A stretch of 50,701 nucleotides of DNA, taken from the NCBI GenBank assembly GCA_037441775.1, contig JBBIRO010000019.1, positions 1-50,701 of the forward strand. Direction: 5' to 3'. Of this stretch, positions 42,019 to 49,900 are shown piece by piece (the stretch's first letter is position 1; each line of letters begins with the position of its first letter). The notes below the pieces were generated by a model. It did no database searches and was not told where the DNA came from. It was given only the letters and a program-made list of their open reading frames with translations. A program made the position numbers and the translations under genes. This DNA comes from CAMTWB01 sp037441775. GTDB taxonomy: Bacteria > Desulfobacterota > Syntrophia > Syntrophales > CAMTWB01.

Positions 42019-42114
42019 GACGGTTTCGTAAAAAGTACTGACGTTCGAGTGATCCTTAATCCCCATTGCGGGATTTAGCGCGATGTAAGCACTCGCACAT
42101 TTTACGAAGACGAC
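42019..42114. repeat. Second complete dispersed inverted-repeat element
   Basis: A 96-base element. The left arm GACGGTTTCGTAAAAAGT (42019-42036) matches the consensus at 17 of 18 positions; the right arm (42097-42114) pairs with it at 14 of 18. Inside are CGAGTG/CACTCG and a hairpin AATCCC-CATTGC-GGGATT. It has no coding capacity and lies ten bases after the UPF0280 stop, where it could end transcription. Confidence 0.78.
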
Positions 42115-42149
42115 AAGACTGAGTCGCAACCATTATTGGCTTTATCATA

Positions 42150-42178
42150 TTGACAAACAAAATATCTTCTATTATGGC
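42150..42178 (+). promoter_or_regulatory. Promoter upstream of the small membrane protein gene
   Basis: TTGACA (42150-42155), a 17-base spacer and TATGGC (42173-42178) form a plausible sigma-70 promoter. Its expected start point near 42185 falls at or just past the TTG frame start at 42182, which suggests that the small gene starts further downstream or is leaderless. Confidence 0.5.
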
Positions 42179-42181
42179 TCC

Positions 42182-42376
42182 TTGACGACACAGGCATCAA
42201 CACTTTTGCTTCTGATTTATTTCATCGTCACGTTTTTGATGAATTTCTGGATGAGCGCCAAGGAGGTGGCCGGTTACCGCAAGTCGGCTACTCTTCTTAA
42301 GGAAAAATTCCCCGAAGCGATAGGCTTGAGATTAATGGAATCAACTCCTAAGCAAGTATTAAAGACGGCGCCATGA
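42182..42376 (+). CDS. Small membrane protein of unknown function
   Basis: Up to 64 residues with one predicted membrane helix (LLLLIYFIVTFLMNFWM) and a basic, amphipathic tail (KSATLLKEKFPEAIGL). It is not recognised. It is called because its stop overlaps the start of the following lipoprotein gene (ATGA) and because a promoter lies directly upstream. The start is uncertain: TTG 42182, or ATG 42238 or 42253; none has a good ribosome site. If it starts at 42238 or later, part of the membrane helix is lost. Confidence 0.5.
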   Translation: MTTQASTLLLLIYFIVTFLMNFWMSAKEVAGYRKSATLLKEKFPEAIGLRLMESTPKQVLKTAP

Positions 42377-43743
42377 GGAAATATTACCATCCCCTGCCTC
42401 TTCTAGCCCTGCTCTGCCTTTTATCGGCATGCGCACACAAAACCAGCACTTTCGGCGGGGTGCTCGACCTGCAGCTCCTGCCACAGCAGGCCGGCTATTA
42501 CGTCAACTCACAATCAGGGCCGACAAAGATCATTCCCGCGCCTACCGGAGAACGTCTTGCCAATCAGTTTTTAGAGAAGCATTTTTCCCCCTGGAATAAC
42601 GGATATGACGAGCAGCCGGAGATGAGCGATCCCTTTTGGGGTTTGAAACGTTTTCAAGACAAACAGCTTTTCGGGGAAAACAATCTGCCGCTGGCGCCGG
42701 AATGGCTTGCGAACATGGCCAGGCAGTGCGCAATGGATACCTACCCTTCCCTGGCTCAACCAGCCGTGACCGTCCTCACCGCTTCCTTGCGGGTTTTGCC
42801 CACCCACCGACCGGCGTTTTATAACCCGTCAACTTCCGGGGAAGGCTTTCCCTTTGACTATCTGCAAAACTCTCTGGTTCCTGCCGGCACGCCGATTCTG
42901 GTAGTCCACGCATCTTTGGACGGGGCATGGTATCTGGTTAAAACCCCCCATACCGCCGGGTGGCTTAGGCCCTGGGAATTCGCCCGGGTAGATCAGGCAT
43001 TCATGGATGCTTACAGATCTGCGGACCTGGTCGGATTTATCCGCGACGATATGCCCGTAACCACCAACGAGCACCTGTTCGTTTTTTCCAGCCGGGTGGG
43101 TATGATCCTGCCGCGCTCTTTCCAGCCGTCACCCCCAGGCAAGCTGGCTGTGCTCATACCACTGCGCCAGGCGGACGGCCGGGCAAAGCCAGGAGTCGCT
43201 TTTATCGCTGACTCTCAGGTCAGGCCCTGGCCTTTGGCGCCAACCAGGGACAATTTTGCGCTCGTACTTGACGCCCTGATGGGACAAGTTTATGGTTGGG
43301 GCGGGCTTTTTGAAAACCGGGACTGCTCGGCTTTGATTCAGGACCTATATGCTTTGTTCGGCTTGGCCATGCCCAGAAATTCTCGCGCGCAGGCCCAGGC
43401 CGGACAACTCATTTCCCTGGAAGGATTGACCGCCCGGCAGAAGGAAAAGCGTCTGCTGGAACAGGGCGTACCGTTGCTTACCATCGTAAACATGCCAGGC
43501 CACGTCATGCTCTACCTTGGACCCGACCCGGCCTCCGGCCGCCCGCTGGTGTTGCACTCCCTATGGGGACTGCGCCTCCGGCCATCATGGCGATTGAGCA
43601 GCGGCTTGGCAACCCCCGGCCGCTTAATCATCGGCCGAACGGTGATCACAACGCTCACTCCGGGTGCTGAACTTCCCGTTTTGGCCAAATCCCAGGGACT
43701 GCTCGTGGAACGCATCACCGGCATGACCATTTTAGGACAATAA
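42373..43743 (+). CDS. SH3-domain NlpC/P60 lipoprotein (peptidoglycan hydrolase)
   Basis: Predicted outer- or inner-membrane lipoprotein of 456 residues that cleaves peptidoglycan stem peptides. The lipobox is LLSAC with the lipidated cysteine at residue 20. SH3-like wall-binding domains occupy about residues 125-290 (for example LRVLPTHRPAFYNPS and GAWYLVKTPHTAGWLRPWEF). The C-terminal NlpC/P60 domain has the nucleophile Cys318 (NRDCSALIQDLY), His377 (PGHVMLYLG) and His395 (VLHSLWG). Domain order matches SH3-type NlpC/P60 endopeptidases. It is coupled to the small membrane protein gene by a four-base overlap. Confidence 0.9.
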   Translation: MRKYYHPLPLLALLCLLSACAHKTSTFGGVLDLQLLPQQAGYYVNSQSGPTKIIPAPTGERLANQFLEKHFSPWNNGYDEQPEMSDPFWGLKRFQDKQLFGENNLPLAPEWLANMARQCAMDTYPSLAQPAVTVLTASLRVLPTHRPAFYNPSTSGEGFPFDYLQNSLVPAGTPILVVHASLDGAWYLVKTPHTAGWLRPWEFARVDQAFMDAYRSADLVGFIRDDMPVTTNEHLFVFSSRVGMILPRSFQPSPPGKLAVLIPLRQADGRAKPGVAFIADSQVRPWPLAPTRDNFALVLDALMGQVYGWGGLFENRDCSALIQDLYALFGLAMPRNSRAQAQAGQLISLEGLTARQKEKRLLEQGVPLLTIVNMPGHVMLYLGPDPASGRPLVLHSLWGLRLRPSWRLSSGLATPGRLIIGRTVITTLTPGAELPVLAKSQGLLVERITGMTILGQ

Positions 43744-43763
43744 ACTTAACAAGGAATGATTAT

Positions 43764-44600
43764 ATGGAAGAAAGAATTATTAGGGTTGGTCATAGCCCGG
43801 ACCCTGACGACGCCTTTATGTTTTACGGTCTGGCCGCAGAAAAAGTTAAGCTGCCAGGGATCAGGATTGAACACGTAATGGAGGACATCCAATCTCTAAA
43901 CGTACGAGCGGCCAGTGGAGAGCTGGAAGTCACCGCTATTTCCGCCCATTCGTATCCTTACGTCGCAGATAAATACTGGATCATGAAGACCGGCGCCAGC
44001 ATGGGTGAGGGCTATGGACCGGTGATTGTATCTAGGCGTTACCGCAGTCTTGAAGAGTTGCGGGGGAAGGTGGTGGCAACACCGGGAGAGCTGACAACGG
44101 CGACGCTGCTTTTCCGCCTATTCACGGCCGAAATTGAAATGGTGAACATCCCTTTCGATGAGATCATGGGACGGGTCGCCGCCGGTGAATTTGCCGCCGG
44201 CCTGCTGATTCACGAAGGGCAACTCACTTACAAACAGGAAGGATTTCACAAGATCCTAGATTTCGGCGAGCTATGGGCAAAGGAAACAGGCGGACTCCCA
44301 CTGCCGCTGGGGCTTGATGTGGTCCGTAAAGACCTGGGGCTTGAGCTGGCTGTTAAGCTTTGCCGGGCCCTCCAGGAAAGCATCGAATACGGCTACCACA
44401 ATCAGGAGGAATCTATTCCCTACGCCCTGAAATGGGGCCGGGGGATTGACGCTGAAAAAGGCGCCAGATTCGTCAAGATGTACGTCAATGAACTGACTCT
44501 GGATATGGGCGATACCGGACGGCAGGCCTTAGAGAGGCTCTTTACAATGGCCGCCGATAGTAGTATCATCGCCAAAAAACCAGAACTGGTGATTATCTGA
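43764..44600 (+). CDS. MqnA/MqnD family protein, MqnD-like
   Basis: Periplasmic-binding-protein-fold protein of 278 residues. The start VGHSPDPDDAFMFYGLA and the segments ELEVTAISAHSYPYVADKYWI and EGYGPVIVSRRYRSLEELRG resemble MqnD (1,4-dihydroxy-6-naphthoate synthase) of the futalosine menaquinone route. No other mqn gene is in the window and there is no signal peptide, so it is cytoplasmic. Related proteins of unknown function exist in anaerobes, so the MqnD role is only possible. AAGGA precedes the ATG. The CoA-transferase-fold gene follows after about 50 bases. Confidence 0.72.
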   Translation: MEERIIRVGHSPDPDDAFMFYGLAAEKVKLPGIRIEHVMEDIQSLNVRAASGELEVTAISAHSYPYVADKYWIMKTGASMGEGYGPVIVSRRYRSLEELRGKVVATPGELTTATLLFRLFTAEIEMVNIPFDEIMGRVAAGEFAAGLLIHEGQLTYKQEGFHKILDFGELWAKETGGLPLPLGLDVVRKDLGLELAVKLCRALQESIEYGYHNQEESIPYALKWGRGIDAEKGARFVKMYVNELTLDMGDTGRQALERLFTMAADSSIIAKKPELVII

Positions 44601-44651
44601 CTGACAGGCCGTCCGCCTTGACAAATTCTGACTACATACTAGGAACGAACC

Positions 44652-45830
44652 ATGCCCGGCCCTCTAAGCGGAATCAAAGTTCTTGATTTTACCTCACTCC
44701 TTCCCGGTCCTTATGCCACCATGATGCTCACCGACCTGGGTGCGGAGGTACTCAGAATAACTTCGACAACCCGTCCCGACCCGGTTGATTTCCTGCCTCC
44801 CTTTCTGCCCGGGACTGAACTTTCGGCAGGCTCGGCCTATCTGGGGCGCGGCAAGCGTGCGCTGGCGCTAAATCTCAAGGACCAGCGTGCCGCTGGCATT
44901 ATTAAGAGGTTGATTCCCAAATATGATATTGTCATCGAACAGTTCCGTCCCGGGGTGATGACCAGGCTGGGTCTTGACTACGAAGCGCTTAGTGAAACGA
45001 ATCCGGAAATTATTTACCTTTCCCTTACCGGTTACGGTCAAACAGGGCCGCGGCATAAAAAGGCGGGACACGATATCAACTACCTGGCCCGATCCGGAAT
45101 CATGGACTATTCGGGAAAAAACGCGACGGGACCGGCCCTGATGGGAATTCAGATTGCCGACATCACCGCCGGGGCGCTTCCTGCGGTCATTGGCATCCTG
45201 GCTGCACTGGTGCACCGGGAAAAAACCGGCGAAGGCCAGTATATCGATCTATCAATAACCGATGGACTGCTCGCCTTTCATGCCCTGGCCGGCTGTGATT
45301 ATCTCGTCTCCGGCCAGGAGCCCGCCAGGGAGGAGTTGATCTTGAACGGTGGCTCGCTATACGACTTTTATGAGACCGCCGATGCGAAAAATATCAGCTT
45401 CGGCGGATTGGAACCCAAATTTTTCGCCGCCTTCTGCCGGGCATTGGGGCGGGAAGACCTGATGGCAGGCGGAGTGGCGCCGCCTAATCTGCACATGGTC
45501 AAGGAAGAAATTCGCGCCATTATTAAACGGCGAACGCGTGATGAATGGACGAATATTTTCCGCGATATTGAGGCCTGCGTAGAACCGGTTTTGACGCTGG
45601 CGGAAGCGCTGAGAGATGACCATGCCCTGGCACGGGGGATGCTGGTGGATGTTGAGCTTCCCTCTGGTCAGAGCGTCCGTCAGATTGCCAGCCCATTCAA
45701 ATTCTCCCGTTCGCCTTTGACCAGCAACAAGGCGGGCACAAACAAAAATGAAACCCGGGACGTATTAACGGAGGCCGGCCTCACACAGGAAGAGATAAGC
45801 AACGGGGAAAGCTCCGGGCTTTTCATCTGA
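44652..45830 (+). CDS. CaiB/BaiF-fold protein, alpha-methylacyl-CoA racemase-like
   Basis: Family III CoA-transferase fold, 392 residues. The residues that serve alpha-methylacyl-CoA racemases are present: His140 and Asp141 (AGHDINYLARSG), Asp170 (IQIADITAG) and Glu254 (GGLEPKFF). That set favours racemisation of 2-methylacyl-CoAs over CoA transfer, though the fold is shared. The N-terminal LPGPYATMMLTDLGAEVLRI is a standard family opening. With the branched-chain-type acyl-CoA dehydrogenase upstream this suggests handling of methyl-branched acyl-CoAs; that link is inference. Confidence 0.85.
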   Translation: MPGPLSGIKVLDFTSLLPGPYATMMLTDLGAEVLRITSTTRPDPVDFLPPFLPGTELSAGSAYLGRGKRALALNLKDQRAAGIIKRLIPKYDIVIEQFRPGVMTRLGLDYEALSETNPEIIYLSLTGYGQTGPRHKKAGHDINYLARSGIMDYSGKNATGPALMGIQIADITAGALPAVIGILAALVHREKTGEGQYIDLSITDGLLAFHALAGCDYLVSGQEPAREELILNGGSLYDFYETADAKNISFGGLEPKFFAAFCRALGREDLMAGGVAPPNLHMVKEEIRAIIKRRTRDEWTNIFRDIEACVEPVLTLAEALRDDHALARGMLVDVELPSGQSVRQIASPFKFSRSPLTSNKAGTNKNETRDVLTEAGLTQEEISNGESSGLFI

Positions 45831-45852
45831 TACTCTTTACAGGACAGCAAAA

Positions 45853-46443
45853 ATGAATAAAGACAAAGCAAGCCTTGCCGACCAGATAGCGTTTATTCAG
45901 GAATTTGTCAGGCATCCCCTGAAAATAGGTTCCATTATACCGAGTTCCCGGTACATCGAGCGTCGCATCCTGGCGGCAGGTAAAATCGCCACCGCAAAGA
46001 CCGTAGTTGAGCTGGGTCCCGGTACGGGGGGTACCACCCGGGCATTGTTAAGCGCCATGCCGGCAGACGCCAAACTACTCAGCATTGAAATCAATCCCCA
46101 TTTCTATAAAGTAATCAGCCGGATCAGGGACGATCGCTTTATTCCCCACCTGGGCAGCGCCACCCGGATTGAAGAAATCATCTCCAGCTACGGCCTTAAT
46201 TTATCGGACTGCATTGTTTCCGGCATTCCCTTTTCCACACTGCGCAAGGGCGATGGCGATCAGATAATCAGGTCGATTACGCGATCACTGGCACCCAATG
46301 GCTGGTTTATCGCCTACCAGGTAAGCAGCCGGGTTGCCGACCTTTGCCGCCCGTACCTGGGTCATGAAGAGAAAGAAATCGAGCTGCGCAACCTGCCCCC
46401 GCTCAAGATATACCGGTGGCAAAAGAATGGTCAACTAATTTGA
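45853..46443 (+). CDS. PmtA-like phospholipid N-methyltransferase family protein
   Basis: SAM-dependent methyltransferase of 196 residues. The opening FIQEFVRHPLKIGSIIPSSR and the SAM motif VVELGPGTGGTTRALL are typical of the PmtA/rRNA-adenine-dimethylase-like group; LLSIEINPHFYKVI and CIVSGIPFSTL complete it. PmtA enzymes methylate phosphatidylethanolamine toward phosphatidylcholine, but many short homologues are uncharacterised, so the lipid role is tentative. The start lies 22 bases after the racemase-like gene, with AGGACAG as a weak ribosome site. Confidence 0.75.
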   Translation: MNKDKASLADQIAFIQEFVRHPLKIGSIIPSSRYIERRILAAGKIATAKTVVELGPGTGGTTRALLSAMPADAKLLSIEINPHFYKVISRIRDDRFIPHLGSATRIEEIISSYGLNLSDCIVSGIPFSTLRKGDGDQIIRSITRSLAPNGWFIAYQVSSRVADLCRPYLGHEEKEIELRNLPPLKIYRWQKNGQLI

Positions 46444-46915
46444 TGTTGATAAGGCATTTTGTGGGACATTAGCTTGATAGAAGTAAACAGGCTGGTTAAC
46501 ATATTGCCGAGAACAATGCCGTCATTATTTATAAAACCGTAGATGGGATATTCCTTGTCCGAGATTATCTCGATGCCTTCCCCGGCAAAGTGGCTAAAAA
46601 GGTGGCGGGGGTATTTGGCCTCTTGGATGACTTGGGAATCGTGCCTTCGCCATAGTCCAGGCCAGCTTAGCCTTCATACAGCGGTTGAATATTGTGGACG
46701 GGGCGGTTGATCGGATCGTCAGGGAATAATCGGCGCGTCTGATTCGCCGGACGGCCCCCAACCTTGGCGCCGCGCCTACTGTCAAGTGCCTGTTGGCGCC
46801 ATCAGACATCAACTTCAATCCATTCGATAATTCCCAGACGCAAAAGGACGGGCCCGGCAACACAGCCGCCGCAGCCGGACTTTTTACGAAGCCGTCAAAG
46901 TTAAGGAGGAATTAA
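46444..46915. other. Gene-poor region with possible gene remnants
   Basis: About 470 bases without an intact gene. On the minus strand a frame open from about 46680 to 46443 reads like protein (SHFAGEGIEIISDKEYPIYG, then FINNDGIVLGNMLTSLF) but has no start codon in a useful place, and a TGA closes it upstream. A short plus-strand frame near 46640-46735 (AIVQASLAFIQRLNIVDG) also looks protein-like and ends in TAA. These may be decayed pieces of older genes. The last part holds a repeat arm and the AAGGAGG of the next gene. Confidence 0.35.
46875..46896 (-). repeat. Single arm of the dispersed element, just upstream of the activase gene
   Basis: The reverse complement reads GACGGCTTCGTAAAAAGT followed by CCGG, the best copy of the arm in the window. 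Its similarity to the left arm of 36805 runs for 26 bases with four differences. The ribosome site of the activase begins eight bases downstream. No partner arm was found upstream. Confidence 0.65.
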
Positions 46916-49900
46916 ATGCCCAATGTGGTTGGAATAGACATTGGTTCCGTGGCGGTGTCCGTTGCGGTAATCGATGAAAACGGGGCGGTGGTAAGCTCCT
47001 TTTATCAGTTTCACCAGGGGGCAATAAGGAAAAGCCTCCGCCAGATTTTCAATGGAATCGATATTGCCCGTGTCGGCGGAGTCGCGGCCACTCTGTCCGG
47101 CCCGGAAATTCTGCGCGGGGTGTCCCGTTACGATAATCAACTGGCGGTAATTGCCGCCGTTAAAAGCTTTCATCCCCAGGTCGGCAGCATTCTGTTTGTC
47201 GGCGCAGAAAATTTTGGCCTCATCACCTTTAGCGCACAGGGGGATTACGAAAGCTACCGTTCCAATACTTCCTGCGCCGCCGGCACCGGCAGCTTTCTTG
47301 ACCAGCAGGCTAAGCGGCTCAACATCAGCAGCATTGATATGCTAAGCAGAATTGCCTTCTGCGACCAGGGCAATACCATGAAGATTGCCACCCGCTGCGC
47401 GGTCTTTGCCAAAACAGACCTGATTCACGCCCAGCAGCAGGGCTATTCCGTGGGCCAGATCAGCAACAGCCTCTGCGAGGGGTTGGCGAAAAATGTCCTC
47501 GATACCCTGATTCCGGATCAAAACGTCCGCGCCCCTTTGATCCTGGCCGGCGGCGTTTCCATGAACCAGGCCGTGGTCAATCATTTTCGCCGCCTGCTCA
47601 AAACCGAGCCTGTCGGCAGCCAGTACAGTCATATCTACGGCGCCATCGGCGCGGCCCTGCTCTATCAGGAAGAAGCTCTGCCCCAAAAGCTGCAATACCA
47701 AAGCTGGAATGATTTTTTCAGCGAAGAAAAACAAGGAAAGATATACGGGTACCCACCCCTGCAGTTGTCGCGGTCAATTTACCCTGATTTCGGGACGCTC
47801 CACAGCTACCTCCATTCACCAAAAAACTTACAGGCCAAAGTTGAGGTGGATATTTACGCGCCGCTGGAAGGCCATCAAGATGTATATCTGGGTATCGATA
47901 TTGGCTCCACCAGCACCAAGGCGGTGTTGATTAATAAAAACAAAGATGTCCTGGTCGGACTTTACACCATGACGGCCGGCCAACCGCTCGTCGCCCTGCA
48001 GGCGCTGTTCGAGGCTCTTGAAAAGATCAGCCTTGACTATAGATGTAAATTTAATTTTCACGGTGTAGGCACCACCGGCTCCGGAAGGAAACTCATCGGC
48101 CGAATTATCAATGCGGATTTGATAATCGACGAAATTACGTCTCACGCCCGCGCCGCCTTCGAACTGGATTGCGAAGTTGATACCATCATCGAAATCGGCG
48201 GACAGGATGCCAAGTTTACCACAATGAAAGGCGGAATGGTCACCTTCTCCGTGATGAATAACGTATGCGCCGCCGGAACGGGCAGCTTCATTGAGGAGCA
48301 GGCTATCCGGCTTGGGGTGCAGCTTGCCGAATTTGCCGGCCTTGCCTTAAACGTTGCCGCTCCGGTTTCCAGTGACCGCTGCACGGTTTTCATGGATCGC
48401 GACATCAGCAATTACCTGATGGAAGGCTATTCGGTGGCGGAGATATTGGCAAGCGTTCTCCATTCGGTTGTCGAAAATTATCTGGCGAAGGTAGCGGACG
48501 AACCCGCTATCGGCCAGCGGATTTGCTTTCAGGGAGCAACGGCCCGCAACAAGGCCCTGGTTGCCGCCTTGGAGCAACGCCTGAAAAAGCCTATTTTCGT
48601 TTCAAAATTTTGCCATTTGACCGGTGCTTTGGGGACTGCCCTGATTTTAACGGAAAACGGGCTTGAGAATTCGGTTTTTCGCGGTCTGGGATTACATAAG
48701 GAAGCTATCCCGGTGGAAATTGAAATCTGCGAACTATGTAATAATAACTGCAAGATCAATAAGGTGACCGTGGGCGACGATTCTGTTGCCTTTGGCTTTT
48801 TATGCGGGCGTGATTACGATACTAAACATTACGTGGGGCCGACAAGGAAACGATACGATCTGATCACCGAAAGAAACAGGGTTTTTCGTATTGCCAAAAG
48901 AACAAGCTTTAAAAAACAAGTGCGAATCGGCATCCCCGACGGGCTGTATTTTGCAGAAGAAATGCCCTTGTGGAAACATTTTTTTACCGCCCTGGGGGTG
49001 GAAACTGTCAGCGATGAAAACTTTAAAAATGCAATTGAATCAGGAAAAAAAATCGCCGGCGCCGAGTTTTGCGCACCACTTACCGCTTTCTTCGGCCAGA
49101 CACAGAATCTAATCGACAAATGCGATTATATTTTCCTGCCCGTTTATCTGGAAGCGGAAAAATCAAAAGAGGATGCCTATCGCTATTACTGTTATTATAC
49201 TCAGTTTGCGGCAACCCTGGTAAGCGGCGTCAAGCGTATTAGCCTCCAGAACAAAACCCTGATGCCGGTCATCGATTACCATTCTTTTCAGTCTAAAATT
49301 GAGCTTTTTACCCTGCTGAAGCCGATTTTGGAGTCCAGCTACTGGGAGATATACAACGCCTATGAGGCGGCTCTTTCATTTTATAACGAAGGACGGGAGC
49401 GGCTGATCAACATCTATAATCGCGAGAAACCGGCCGACGGAGAAATTGCTGTGGCTCTGCTCGGCAGGCCCTATTCAGTCTTGAAAAATACGATGAACAA
49501 GGGAATATTGGATGTCTTTGCCAATCTCAACATCAAAACCTTCTACCAGGATATGCTGCCTACCGCCGATAATGATTTGTCCGAGATCGATCAGCTTTTA
49601 AAAAGGTTTCACTGGCACTACTCTGCCAGGATTTTGGAGGCGGCCCTATTTGCGGCGCGCAGCAAGGCCCTCTATCCTGTTTATATAACCTCTTTCAAAT
49701 GCAGTCCGGATTCTTTCACCATCGATTATTTCAAGCGAATCATGGACAAATACGCCAAGCCCTACCTGATTCTGGAACTTGACGAGCATGATTCCAATGT
49801 AGGGTATGAAACCAGAATTGAAGCCGCCGTTCGCTCATTTAAGAATCATGTAGGCAGCGCGTCAGCTCGATCGGCGCCTTGCCGGGTACTGCCCTTAAAC

